Assembly: GCF_905475345.1 (NCBI RefSeq)
Contig: NC_066587.1
Span: 6,293,070 to 6,357,069 of the forward strand
Direction: 5' to 3'
Length of the DNA stretch: 64,000 nt
Source: Vespula vulgaris
Taxonomy: Eukaryota; Arthropoda; Insecta; Hymenoptera; Vespidae
The translations under genes were made by a program, and so were the position numbers. The notes under the pieces are model-generated. The model saw nothing but the letters and a program-made list of their open reading frames with translations. It did not search any database and had not been told where the DNA came from. Positions 12,382-25,052 of the stretch are shown one piece after another. How positions within the stretch are numbered: the first letter of the stretch is position 1; every line of letters begins with the position of its first letter.

Positions 12382-12918
12382 GAGGTCAACGACCTTACGA
12401 CCCTGCGACCGAAATGAGGTCGGTCCGCCATTTACATATGACGCGATATATACTCTGCAAGCTCCTTTTCGCCGACATTTCGTCGAGAACCTTCGCGATC
12501 CTTTCGTTGTCGGATACCAAGAGGTATATTCAGCTGCGGATACTCGAAAGGCAAGTATGGCCCCAAAAAGGAAGAAATGCGAAAGAAAGAGAGGGGGAGA
12601 GGTATGGCTTAATAGCTTTCTCAGCTGTTACATGACGACATATAAGAAGAAATGTCAAATAATATATATTTTTGTAATGAAATAGATAGACGTATAAAAA
12701 AAAAGAATATATCTGTGTAGTATATAAGATGATAACAATAATGTATATAAAAGAGATGGAAATATATATATATAGAGAGAGAGAGAGAGAAAGAGAGAGA
12801 AAGAGAAAGACAAATAGAAAGAAAAAGAGAGAGAATTCAGAGAAAGAGAATTCGCTTGTTAGCTTACTCAGCTGCTACGTGATGACATATAACCAGAAAT
12901 ATCAAATATATATATAAT

Positions 12919-12955
<37 letters not shown>

Positions 12956-13845
12956 ATAATATATGTAAAGTAGAAATAAAAATGTATACAAAAACCTAAA
13001 GAAAAAGAGAATTTACTTAATAATTTTCTCAGGTATTACAAAAGGACCAAAAATATTACAAATAATATATATATATATATATGTGTTATTATTAATAAAT
13101 AAAAATATACTTTTACTTACTAACACACATACACGCACAATACTATACAAGATAACGATAATAATAATATATTAATATTTTTAATCATATGTCATTATAT
13201 AACATCTGAGAAAACTATTATGCAAATATATTATACATACATACATACATACATACACACACACTTATGTAAGAAATATATAAACATAAAGAAAACGACA
13301 TACCATCCAAGATAATAACACATATAAGAGAGATACAAGAAAGAGATACAAACATATACGGAGAAACAAGAGAGAGATATATATATATATACATATGAAC
13401 GAAGAGAAAGACGAAAAGGAAGAGAAGGAAGAGTAGTAGAAGGAGGGATACAGCTCTCGAGAAAGTCTCTGGTGTCTCCGTGAAAGAAAGAAGAGAGGCA
13501 AGAAGGGAAGAAGAGAAGAAGAGAAGGAGTTCTCTCTTTCTCGAGGAGAGTACTACGCGCTCCGATTTTTCCATGCGTTGGTCATTACGCGACCAAAGAG
13601 CGTAACACATACACACATACGTATGCACACAACTTATTTACATATCATGCATATGTATAGGATCGAAAAGAGATCGAGACAAAATTCTATTCTACGAGCT
13701 TCTCACGGAAGCCCTTTCTCGATGAATTCTCGACGAATGGGAGGATTAGCGACGACGTCCGACCACCGGATATGCTTCAACGCGTTTATCCTTGCGGAAA
13801 CGACTGTGTTTATATACGTCTATGTCTTCTTTGTGTATGTGTGTG

Positions 13846-13899
<54 letters not shown>

Positions 13900-16231
13900 G
13901 TGCCGGTTAGTCGCACGTGTCTATTCGATCGTTCGCACACCCTTTTTTTTTGATCTCTCGACTTTATGTTTATTAGTAACATCTCTCATTTCATTTCACA
14001 CCGATCTTTCGATTTGTTTATAAACACGATCGTTAAAGATCATATTTATTAATTGATACGATCGACGTATGTATACTTTTATTTTTTCAAGTTGACGTCG
14101 TTTCATCGATATTATTACTATATATTTTTGTTTGTCATTTAGAATCTATCGAATTTACAAGGAATTATTGAATTATACGTTCGTGTTCGAGTAGTTTCTA
14201 GAGGTTATTATCCAACTGAAATTATTTATTTATTTATCTACTTATTTACCTAAAAGAAATTTATACCCGAAAGTATTTTGTTAGTAGCAGGCTGACGTTA
14301 CGTCATTGATATTTTTACTATATTCATTTATATGATTTATCAATTTACAAGGAATTATTTAATCATATATCATATTGTAGGTTATCGTCGATGTTGAACT
14401 GATTTTATTATTATCATTACTATTATTATACGTTGAAGAAAATATTTATTGTTCGATTAGATTTAGATAGATACGACCTACGTGTATTGTGTAAAATCTC
14501 GCGTTAATTATTTACGGATGGATATTATCATTTTTGTAAATTAGGTACTCCCTCTTTCGAAAATTATTTGTTAGGTTAGTTTTCTGCGAAGGTTTATCTT
14601 GTGCATTAACCGAGGCGAGAACGGACTCGAAAGAAATCGAGACTACAAGCGTGAAAAGCGTACGCAAGAGAGCGAAGGGATGCGAAGGGATGTGAAGGGA
14701 TGTGAAGGGAGTTTAACGGGTGGCTCGCGGTGCGTTCTCGCACACCGAAGAAGATACAATTTCATGCTTCGTTGAGCTTCACCTGCGGGACCACGCTCCG
14801 ACGTTCGTTCGTTCGTTCGTTCAAACTAAAGGACACCTGTCTATTCTTTAAAGCTCTTTAAAACTCGACCATTCTGACGTAGATTCACGTGTTTAGCAAC
14901 AAAGAGGAGAGTACTCTCCAATTTAATTCGAGTCGATAGGGGTCGAGTCAAAGTTGGCCCATTAAAATAATTTTAATTTTTCTAAGAGAAAGTCGGTAAA
15001 TTTAGAACGGCATACTTTTGAGGTTAGAAAATCTTTCTACGAATCTTTCCATTAGATGGAACACGCTTTGAACGCGTCAAATTTAAATTCGAATAAATTA
15101 GGACGCAAAATACGCGAAATATTTATTATAATGTAAATCGATCTAATAGAATATCGATCGATAAACTCGATTTTTGTAGATTTTTTATTTGGACTACTTT
15201 CATAATTATATACACGCGCACACAGACACATGCAAATACGATATAAATATATATATATATATATATAATAAATTATATTAAAATAAATTGGTTAGTTTCT
15301 TTTCATATATAATTCTTTGACGAAAAAAGAAAAAGAAAGAATAAGAGATTATCTGTCGGTAAGGAAGGATGAAAAATATCGATAAAGAGATAAACGACTT
15401 ACTGGCACTCGTTCATAATCTCCTCTTGCGTTCTAACTTGCACCGGTGCCAAGGATTCAACATCGGTGCCATAATCACGAAAGCACGAAGTTATCTTCTC
15501 GTCAAACGTGTTAACCAGGTCTTCGAGACTACCACTGAAAGGGCTGAAGGTACCTTCCTGTAAGATGTCCGTACTGTTGTCGTGATTGGTCGGTCCCTCG
15601 TTTGCGTTACAATTTTCACCGAAACTCGTATCTAAACTGGCATCCAAAAGTTGTTCTGCGAACGAACAAAAAAGAAAGTATATTTATTATAACGACCGAA
15701 AAGATCAGGAAAAACGATGACATACGCAAGCTTCGATTGAATAACAAATTCCGAGGAACGACAGATCGATAAATCGAAATTAACAATCGATTTAATCGAA
15801 ACTACGATCGTTGAAAGTTTGCGATAAATTTCACTACAATCGCAAAAGATACGTTCGCTACAATAATTACAAGAATTAATAGATAATTATATGGATACAC
15901 TCTGTTATATACGTACACACATAATTTTATATTAATCGACGTACTACATATGTATACTAATCGAACGTGACCCTTTTCGAGATCGATCGATTAATCAGAA
16001 AGATATATAGCTTCACGCAAATAACATGTATTTAAAGTGTCGGTGTGTTTGCTATTGATTATAACTCGAGCGGTCGTCGCTTTTGAAAATTTATCGGACA
16101 CGGTCGCTCGTCTTTTTATGCACCCGTACTCTTACATATACTTTAAAAATAAACAACGAGAATATATACCGAGAAAGAGAGAAAAAGAGTATGAAAGTTA
16201 GTTAGAGAGAAACGGAGAGATAGCAGTCAGA

Positions 16232-16287
<56 letters not shown>

Positions 16288-18420
16288 TAGCGAGAGATAA
16301 ACGGATACAAAGAGAAAGAAAGAAAGAAAGAAAAAAAGAAAAAAGAAAAAAGAGAGACAGATGGAAAAATCGATCTTGTTTTCAATATTAATGAAACGTA
16401 CAATTTTCTCGAGAATAAATAAAAAAATTCCGTTCTCGATGGAACTATTTGCGCTACGGCGCTTTCGTACCGTTTCGTAAACTCGTAGTGCCGAGAGAGA
16501 GAGAGCGAGAGAGAGAGAGAAAGAGAGAGAGATGAAGAGAAAGAGAGAAAGAGAAAGAGAGAATACTACTCACGAGCAGAACCGGTGGATATTGGACTCC
16601 GATTATAGCCATGTACACGCGGCTAAGTACTTACGCATTGTCCCGTCTCACGAAGGTCGCGCACGCATCGTCTCGCGCCGTGATGACGACAACGCGACAG
16701 GGACCTTTTACATCTTCACGCCTTTGTGTATCCTCTGTTTATCTTCCTCTATTTTTCTCGATCTATCTAACTATTTGTCTATCCATCTCTTTCGCTCGTT
16801 TTTCTCCGTCTTTCTCTACTTCCTCTTGTTATTTCAAAAATATCTTCGAGCAAGTACGTACGCCTTAATAAATCGAAACTCTTCTAACAATCCCAACGTA
16901 AGATTCTATATTGCTTTCTGATTGGTTCTAACTAATGTAAGATATTTTAGTATCGTCCAATCAAAATACAATAAGTTATCGAGCTTGGTCTTACGCAGAT
17001 TTTTTTTTTTTTTAGATTTTGGAATCAGTTACTCGTGTTATACGATCGATAAGGATAAGAAATCGTTATTATTGTTGTTATTTTATTATTATTATTATTA
17101 TTATTGTCGTTCTTAACATTATATCATCGTACGTGCGTAAACCAATATCGTTCGCGAATGAATAAACCTCCATCCATCTTTTATTCCTCCTTTTTGACGC
17201 ATCGAGTTACGTCGATGAATCGCTTACGTTAGTAAGTATTCCGTACTGACGATATATATAATTGAGAAAACAAATATGTCGTAATAGGAAGGTTCGTCCT
17301 TGGAACGGTCGATTACCGTCGTTATTTTTTTTCTCCCTTTTTTCCATCCCTTTCGACGAATTTTAAGACTCGTTCTACTTGAGCTTTCTCTCTTCGGAGT
17401 GGCAAGGCTTGGTATATGTACACAATGACGAAATAAAGAAATAGAAAAAGGAAAGCAAAGAAAAGAAATGGAAGGAAGGAAGAACGAACCCCCTTGTGCT
17501 TGCTTACACTCGCTTCGTGATTGGCCGTTTGCGCGTAGCGTGTGCTCGCCCGTTTAATCGATCAATTTTCTTATAACTTTCGTCTCGCCCCGTTCCACGT
17601 AATAGACTCTAACAATTACGATAATGGATGTTCGTCAACGCGATAACGAGAGAGACAGAGACAGAGAGAGAGAGGAGAGAGAGAGAGAAAGAGGTAACAG
17701 CATCCTAGTTGTCCTCGTTGTATTAAATTTCCGATAGGTCTTTCAAAGATTTTATTCGTTGAGAAGCATCGTTAAAATTTTTGTTCTATTTATTTTTGTC
17801 TTTTTTTGAAGAGAAAAACGGAGTAGAGAGCAGTCTCTTTCCGTTTCGAATTTCGAATAATATATATACATATATACATATTATATATATACACATATGT
17901 ATATATATATATATATATCTGCATATCGAAGTAACATGCTGGAAAGTTCGAAGTAGAATCGTCGATACGATTTATAATTTCTACGCTCTAGTTTCCTCTC
18001 TGGTGTTGAAGATTCTCGTCTACGTTCATGCATTCGTTCGTTCGTTTTTAGAACGACGAATCGAACGAACGTGCATGAAAGCGACCGAGGACGGTTCGTC
18101 TCTTGGAGATTCGTGTCGACGAGTCTACACGAGATTCTCCGAGTCCCCAGAGAGTGACGCGAGAACGCGTCGCGACGAAGAACAATATCGGAAAGTTTTT
18201 GGGATCGAGATCGAAGAAAGGTGATCAATTTTCACTTTCGATTTTCTTTCCTTTATTTCCTATATCTCGTTTCTTTTCTTTTTTACCTTTTTGTATCTAT
18301 TTTGTTCTACGTACCTGTCAAAAGATTCATATTCTTTAAACTGGCCGTTTCCTCCTCCTCGAAGCGCGCAAGGGGTGCCTCGAACTTCAACTCGGCGATC
18401 TTGCCCGCCATGTCCCTCAT
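6650..18420 (-). CDS. Unc-76: Unc-76 / FEZ (fasciculation and elongation protein zeta)
   Basis: FEZ-family adaptor that links kinesin-1 to axonal cargo. Eight coding exons, from 5' to 3': 18420-18315, 15655-15403, 8273-8151, 8057-7901, 7737-7629, 7413-7059, 6808-6743 and 6666-6650. All junctions keep phase. Exon 1 has the family N-terminus (AELKFEAPLARFEEEE). Exon 2 carries GSLEDLVNTFDEKITSCFRD and ESLAPV; exon 3 has WWTITGTFGNILPIDWSKSY; exon 4 is acidic and ends EEVLREIDDIMQ. Exon 6 has the coiled coil TSNQLTELLGEMES...LALRDELEYEKELKNQFISL and then YLTTVIPYHTD. The protein ends LLTDYILKVLCPT, the invariant FEZ tail, whose last codons lie in a 17-base coding segment. Two starts are possible: MRDM at 18420 or MAGK at 18411. 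Introns of 7.1 and 2.7 kb hold GA repeats and tandem arrays. Confidence 0.95.
7414..7628. repeat. Hairpin element in Unc-76 intron 5
   Basis: Arms at 7460-7492 and about 7533-7562 are inverted copies: GGATGTTCCATTTGATT at one end and, read on the other strand, GGCATGTCCTGTTTGATT at the other, followed inward by TATCTTCA in both. A 3-base indel separates the halves. The AT-rich loop is about 40 bases. This looks like a small foldback element filling much of the intron. Confidence 0.5.
9164..9220. repeat. (GA)n microsatellite
   Basis: A nearly pure GA dinucleotide run in Unc-76 intron 2. It generates artificial Arg-Glu open frames on both strands. Confidence 0.9.
11463..11950. repeat. Three degenerate direct repeats
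   Basis: Three successive units (about 11463-11690, 11693-11820 and 11825-11950) share the order 'ATNNATTGANTC..AATAANT..TTAATGTTCGTGTCAT' and then a terminal block. Units 1 and 3 share 25 identical bases, including GATGTATGTATAATAATCAT, at 11539-11563 and 11908-11932. They lie in Unc-76 intron 2 and are separated by purine-rich tracts. Confidence 0.6.
12335..12378. repeat. (GA)n microsatellite
   Basis: A pure GA run in Unc-76 intron 2. Confidence 0.9.
12608..13080. repeat. Three degenerate direct repeats with TA/GA tails
   Basis: Units beginning at 12608, 12855 and 13016 share CTTARTAGCTTTCTCAGCTG followed by TTACATGACGACATATAA and AGAAATRTCAAATA, then a run of TA repeats. The third copy is the most diverged. 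Spacing is 247 and 161 bases. A fragment of the same motif (CTGAGAAAACTATTATG, opposite orientation) lies near 13206. Confidence 0.6.
13850..13896. repeat. (GA)n microsatellite
   Basis: A pure GA run preceded by a short GT run. Frames across it are artefacts. Confidence 0.9.
16230..16281. repeat. (GA)n microsatellite
   Basis: A GA run within Unc-76 intron 1 (15656-18314). The rest of that intron holds further purine tracts and a (TA)n patch near 17895 but no recognised exon. Confidence 0.85.
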
Positions 18421-18635
18421 TATTAAGCACGATGAAAATCCAGGAGGGAGGTATCACCGCAGCGAGATTCGGAAAGGCACGGTCGCTGCGGTGCCCCCGA
18501 GCCGCTCCTCCTCCTGGAAAACACCTTCTTCCTCTTCTTATTTCTCGATGACGTATAGTCAGCACGAAAAAAAGAGGGTTAACGGAGCCAATAAAATGAG
18601 CGACGCGTAAGACGGAGGGAGAAAGAAAGAAAGAA

Positions 18636-18676
<41 letters not shown>

Positions 18677-18832
18677 AAATAGTATTATGGACGAAATAAG
18701 GGCAAAAAAAGGAGAGGCACGAGCGCGCGAATATGTCGCATCAAGGAAGCGTGAAACGACCCATCCGACTCTACGCGAACGACTGACGCAGAGGGCGGTT
18801 AGCCGCTTGCTGGTGGGGGAAGATGATCGCTC

Positions 18833-18846
18833 GTTGTCATGGCAAC
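18833..18846. promoter_or_regulatory. RFX-type X-box upstream of Unc-76
   Basis: GTTGTCATGGCAAC differs at one base from a perfect palindromic RFX site (GTTGCCATGGCAAC). It lies about 415 bases upstream of the Unc-76 start codon, in a locally GC-richer, CpG-containing stretch (18340-18900) that looks like a promoter region. RFX factors act in sensory and ciliated neurons, and Unc-76 is a neuronal gene, so a regulatory role is plausible but untested. Confidence 0.45.
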
Positions 18847-21770
18847 GGCTGGCTGCGTGCGCCGCGCGCCGTTTTTACGAACCATTCGATTTTGTGTATG
18901 CGTCAGGCCCATTGCGAAAAGAGAACCTTTGTTTTCGATTCGAACGAGATTGGACGGATTTATGAAATAAAAAATGTTTTATTTTTATTCATTACCTTTT
19001 CCTATATAAGTAATAGTATATCTGAAATGGATTAGAATCGATTCAAAGTTTATTACGTAAATAACTGTTCCTGTAGAGAACGATTATACCGACGGTTACG
19101 AATCGATCGGTAATTTATCGTCGTATCTATTTTATCGACGGGTGCAATTGCAGAGTATAAATCGTAAGTCGGTATATGTCGATTTGGAGAAATCTACTTC
19201 GTTAATATGGTATTAGAACGTTGGTAATACAGTTCGATATTAATCTCGTAAAAGAACGTGTCGGTTGTTTCGATTATCGATAATCGATTAATTACGCATC
19301 CGATTGAGATTCGTAATGGAAAATAACGGAAATGCATGCATACGACTTATACGAGTATGAATAAATTAAATTAGATCTTTTTTGTTTGTTTGTTCGTTAT
19401 AAAAATATTAAAGAATGTCGAAGAAATCGGACGAGGCAGCAGTTTCATCAAAAATATCGAGGTAGGATTATTACGTGAAACCGTTATGTATATCTTGTAC
19501 GACGACGTATGTACGGCGTGAACGAGAAGGGGGTGTCATTTGAGGTTGATTAGCATAGTCGCTCGCCATTCGTAAGTATCACGAAGGATTAATAAGGAGA
19601 AGGGCTGGAAAAATACGAGGACACGCCTGCGTGATATCTAGAGCCACACCTTCGATACTAAAAGGCATAAAAAGTGCTGTCGTTTTTTAACTAGATATTC
19701 GCTCGCGAAGAACTGCGTAACGATGTCTCTCGAGCGATGATACGTTAGACGACCTTGAGGACGCGCGATCTCAGCATAGTTTTTCTTTTTTTCTTCTCTC
19801 GTCTTTTTTTTCTCTTTTCGTTTTTTTTCTCTTTCAAACATTTCATTGCTCGACCTATGAGTTTCCGTGTGAGTAAGACGCAGCTCCGATCATCTATCGT
19901 CACAGGGTAGTAAAGCAAATGTCAACATACGTCGATATATTTCAAATTAGTTTGCTATTTTACATGCGACGATCGAAATGATCCGATTTACTGGATGACG
20001 CTTCGATTTTGTCAGTAAATATCTACACACGTCAGCCATGTGGGCGGATTGATTTTACCGATAAGATAAAAAATGAAAAGAGGAAGAGAGAGAGAGAGAG
20101 AGAGAGAGAAAAGAGAAAGAAAAAAGAAAAAAAGATGTAAAAATGGGGAATTGTAGTCAGCCTTGGCATCATACTTCTCGTAAATCGTATTGTCAATGTG
20201 GGGCAGATCAATCCGGGCCGAGGAGATATAAAGTCGAACCTAGAGCAAGGCAGCCATTGGTCTCATTGAACGTTTCAAAGAATGTATTCACGGCGTATAT
20301 ATCACAATAGATAGGCTCGTGGTTTCCCTAAGCAACCTTTCGAACGAGTTTACATATTATATAAGAGAGAGAGTCGATGATCCGTCTAACGTTCTACTTT
20401 ATGTACGATTAAATTCTACCTTTCCCATTCGCCATATATTCCATGCCTTTGATTTATTTGATTTGTTTTATTTTGTTCCTTTTTTCTTCGCTTTTCTCGT
20501 TCTCCTCTCCTTCTAATATTTCAGTAGATTTTTTTCTTTTTTTATCTCTCTTTTTTTTTTCGAAAGAAAATCTACTTAGATAGAGTCTGTTCAATGGTTG
20601 ATTGTGCATGTAGTAACATTCGCGTAAAAGCGTACGTTTCCATTACGTCAGATTTTTCTTTGATCTAAACAAATCAATAATCACACCCTTTCGCTCGTAA
20701 CGGTTTACGTTAACGCAAAGAATCGATAGCAAATTCCTTTCGTTATTATTATCAAAGAAGTTTAAAGCGTAATTACCTCGCGATGTACATACATATGTAT
20801 AACGACTTTGAAAGCGTTGAGCAGGTACAATGATTCAGAACGTATAATGGAGCTATCGAGGATGTCGATCCTTTTTTTTATTTATTTATTATTATTTCCT
20901 TTTCCCTGTTTATTTCTTTTTTTCTCTCTCTTTTTTTTTCTCCAAGAAAATCGAACGATCGATAGGCGATTCGAAAATGGCGAAGCAATGCGAGACATGC
21001 AAAAAAACGAGATCGATAAATTTGCATTTGATCCTTCTTGATCACGTTTATCCATCTTCCTGTAAAGATGGAAAAAGATTTTCTTATCGTTAAATGGAAT
21101 CGAACAAGGATAACGACGATCGAATAAACGCGTCTCGAATTAATCTCGTGCTCGAGGAAAGGACGAATCAAGATCGATCGATCGGTTACGTTATCAATAA
21201 GGAAATCGAAAAGGAGCAAGGTAATCAGGACATTTTCGATAAAGCTACCGATCGTTTTCTTCGATTATAAACTCACGATATATGCTCATTTATATCTCAT
21301 TAATTTACTCGATCGATTGTAAATTCAATGGAATCGACGTTAGTGTCGCACTCTTGGTTATTCAATTAAGAAGTTCACGTTTATCGAGCGACCTTGTCGA
21401 GACTAACTATAAGTAACAAATTACGTTACTTTTAATCAGTCTCGTTTGCTCGACGATATTATAGATTCTCTTCTTTTCTCGGTTTTTTCTTTTTTTTTTT
21501 TCTAAATCGATGTTAGCGATATTTCGTTGCACATTAATTTGTACATCATGAAATTTTTGTTTTTATTTCATAACATAAGATTTTAATGATTTTCGATATT
21601 AAACGAATCAACAATTTTTTGTTTGTATCTCTAAAGATTATCTAATATGACAATTATATCATTAGTTAAATTAATTATAATTTAATATAATCACTATTAA
21701 AGTATTTAAGTAATAGTCCTTAGATTATTATAATATAATTATTATTATATTATAAATATATTATAAGCAT

Positions 21771-21809
<39 letters not shown>

Positions 21810-21813
<4 letters not shown>

Positions 21814-22260
21814 TACGAACAATGGCAGGCAACCCGGAAATTCAAAATATTCTGAAACTTTGGATACAAGCAAAGTATGAAATTCGTAATACAATCCTAC
21901 TTTTTGTTCATGCCGTAATTCGGTTTTAATGAATTAAATCACCCCATGAGAAAGAGATTTTTTATGAAATATCTCAAGAACGGTGAAAGATATCTGAAAA
22001 AAGTTTGAACAAAAGTTGCATCGTTTCATCATGCTTATAAAACATCGTAAACAAATTTTTTGTAAAGTTCATGATTTTCGAGTTATCTTCTCTCTATCAT
22101 CTTTCTTTAAAAAAATATTTTTTAATATATACGTTGAAATATCTCTGGATACTCTCTTTTCATAAATGTCAATGACTTATCTGTTGAATTTTTTTTTAAT
22201 TAAATAAACCAATTATTATCTAAAGTCCATTTTAGCAATTTCCTGTAATAAACGGATATC
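21810..22260. mobile_element. Possible dispersed repeat, family unknown
   Basis: A block whose wording (ATATCTCAAGAACGGTGAAAG, TTGCATCGTTTCATCATGC, GATTTTCGAGTTATCTT) resembles non-coding dispersed repeats seen in insect genomes, and whose texture differs from the flanks. No terminal repeats or open frame are visible. This is a weak, texture-based call. Confidence 0.3.
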
Positions 22261-22281
22261 AACTCCAGGCCACCGTAGATA

Positions 22282-22315
22282 GCACGCTATCATCGCACCA
22301 TCGATGATAACGTGC
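22282..22315. other. Short perfect-stem hairpin
   Basis: GCACGCTATCATCG (22282-22295), loop CACCAT, then CGATGATAACGTGC (22302-22315). Thirteen of 14 positions pair. The stem is followed at once by the GAACACA minisatellite. It is too short for a microRNA precursor. Confidence 0.6.
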
Positions 22316-22317
22316 AA

Positions 22318-22395
22318 TACAAAACATAGAACATAGAACACAGAACACGAAACACAGAACACGGAACAAGGAACAAGAAACAAGGAACACGGAAA
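22318..22395. repeat. Minisatellite of GAACACA-type units
   Basis: About ten imperfect 7-8-base units reading GAACATA, GAACACA, GAAACACA, GAACACG, GAACAAG and similar. Confidence 0.75.
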
Positions 22396-23393
22396 GCAGA
22401 TAATAGATCACCCAATCTATACATTTCTAATGTAATCGACATTACAATTTCCTCCTTTCTCTCTTGCATCGTACTTCACGTCGGTCGTATATTGACCTTG
22501 TCTTTCTCTCTCTCTTTCATTCGTTTGAAACCTTGTAGACTGTCTTATAAATAATATCTCCGGAAGTTAAAGTAGCCCAAACTTTCAGTAAGTCGACAAA
22601 GAACAATTATACAAAATTTCATTTTCAATTGAACAAAAATAGTAAGAGTTCTTGAGAAATTACAAACACGCACAGATGACATGATATAATAAAATATTAT
22701 AAAGAGTAATATTATAAAGGGTTAAATAGAGAACAATTCGTTTTGTGAATAATATGTAACGACTAACAATAAAGAAATATTGCAAAGTCTGAATTAGATT
22801 GCTGATTCACAAATGTGCTCGCGTTTAGATTCAGATCCCACGTCACTAGCGACGAAAACGTACGAAGCCTATTATTAGTGGGAGATCACGCTTCCTAATT
22901 AGATTCAATAGAAAAATAAATGAAAGAGTAACCCTCTTTTCGTCATTTATATACATAGAGTTATATTATAGATATATACATAAGTATATATCTATATGTA
23001 TATACTTAGATACACTCGACGAAGGGATATTACGCAGCCGGATGGTAATGACCCTCCCTACCGATACGATCTTCCTTCTTGTATTTGCAGTACGTAGCTA
23101 GCCATAGAGTAAAGGGGACACGATCGACGTAACGTGATTGAGAAACAACTGATAAATCGATCGTTTTCATTTTTTTCTCTATCTCTATTCCTCTATTTTG
23201 TTCTTTTACTCTCTGTGTTTATCAGTTCTCGATAGGAGTTTAGGTGAGTCTAATATCAACTGTACGTGAAAATTATTTTTTGATATATATACATTTAATA
23301 ATCATACATTTAAATTATAAATTATAATATTACACATTTATATATATGTGTGTAAAAGTGAATTTTAACAATTTTAAATTAAAAAAAAAATTT

Positions 23394-23440
<47 letters not shown>

Positions 23441-24145
23441 GTATATAATAAAGATATACAAGTTTTTTCTTTAATTTAAAATTATTAAGATAAACTTTTT
23501 AAGTAATTTATCTCTTTCTATATCTTTTTATATAAGCTCTCGATATCACGGGTGAGTAAATACATACAGATATATTATTACCTAATATTATACTCTATAA
23601 TATATAATTGAAAGAACGTTCTTTATTTGTAAGTTTTAATTGTTATGATTTACTTTTTGGATATTCTATCTCTCTTTTTTTATCTATTTATATAACTTTA
23701 TATATAATTTATATAAAGGTATAAGATAGTAAATCTTAAGTAACATATAAGTCATACTTGCAAAATATTATGTAATACATACTTCTAAGTGTCTCTTTTT
23801 TTTATTCTGAATTTTTTTTTATCCTGAATCATTTTTTAATAAGTTTGTCTCTTTTTCTTTCTTTAACTTTTAAAAAAAGTTCTACTTCTTTTCTCGTTCT
23901 TTCTCTCTTTTATACTCTTTTACTAGTTGAATAAAAAAAAAAAAAAAGAAAAGAAAACAAATATAAAATGATGATATCAAATAATCTCATGTCAAAATAT
24001 GTTAAATTACGAAGTAAAAATGAATCACTTGTAACTAAAAACTAAATAATATTAGAAAAATAAAATATCTTATCATTTCATCAATGAAACATCTTATCGT
24101 AGTAGATAATATCGTTATTCTATTTCTGATCAAACGTTTGTTCCA

Positions 24146-24275
24146 AATAAGAACGAATAGGATCGGATAGAATGGAGTAGGATTTAATAGGATCAAATAA
24201 GATCGAATAATATCAAATATGGCCGAATAAGATCGAATCGAATTGGGTCGAATTGAATCGATTCGGGTCGAGTCT
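24146..24275. repeat. Degenerate minisatellite of GAATAGGATC-type units
   Basis: Successive units of 9-11 bases reading GAATAGGATCG, GATAGAATG, AATAAGATCGAATA and TCGAATTGGGTCGAATTG. The 3' half drifts to GAATCGATTCGGGTCGA. Non-coding. Confidence 0.65.
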
Positions 24276-24980
24276 AAATTGTATGTTGGATTATGTCTAA
24301 CATCTTCGTCACATACAAATATTATTTACTATATATATTAAATTATATATCTGCGCGTGTCTTTTAATTTAATTTTTATAATATCGCCTTTTTATAAGTT
24401 CATCTTTCTTTCTCTTTTTTTTTTTATTTCACAGTCGAGTATATAATATATACGTATATATATGTAGATACATAATATTAAATATATATGTAATTAAATA
24501 TATAAGTCACCTGTACGTAGATATATATTTTAAAATGCATATTTACAAAACTGTCTTCTCGTTAATCATGAAATTACTGAAAAATCTTCAAACGATATCT
24601 TTGAATCGATCTTTAAATGCAAATCATATATGGGTATCTTATTGTGTTATCCGTTATTAAAATCACATTATCGTACTTTGCGATAAATTATCGTCATCGG
24701 TACATGGTATATTATCAAACGGTGATATCAGTAAACTGCATTGCGTGCTTTGTTTGTTCGACGATAAAAAAAAAAAAAAGAACTCGCGGATTTAAATAAA
24801 AATCGTGGATTTATTTACAAAAAAATTCGAATACTAATCCGATTGGCTCTTTCTAAAATTTCTTATTTTTTTTCATTAATTTTCTAATTTTATATTATAA
24901 TTGATGATACAATTTTCTATAAAGAAGCCATTATTTTTCATACATTTTACAATAATTTCTGTGTCATTAATAGTAACTAA

Positions 24981-24981
<1 letters not shown>

Positions 24982-25051
<70 letters not shown>

Positions 25052-25052
25052 A
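24982..25052. repeat. (GA)n microsatellite
   Basis: The longest GA run in the window, about 70 bases and interrupted only near its end. Confidence 0.9.

Larger units (their letters stand above)
8274..15402. other. Long Unc-76 intron 2, repeats only
   Basis: This 7.1-kb intron has no coding exons that I can recognise. It holds a (GA)n run at 9164-9220, poly-purine tracts, degenerate tandem units at 11463-11950 and 12608-13080, further GA runs at 12335-12378 and 13850-13896, and a decamer repeat (GAAGGGATGT type, about four copies) at 14672-14710. Apparent open frames here translate to Arg/Glu or Ser/Leu strings from GA/TC repeats and are not genes. An alternative first exon cannot be excluded near 14.6-14.9 kb, where GC content rises. 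Confidence 0.65.

Noticed and set aside
17781..18228. Overlapping frames of 147 and 115 residues on opposite strands
   Set aside because: They lie inside Unc-76 intron 1, just before its exon 1, and have low complexity and no homology.
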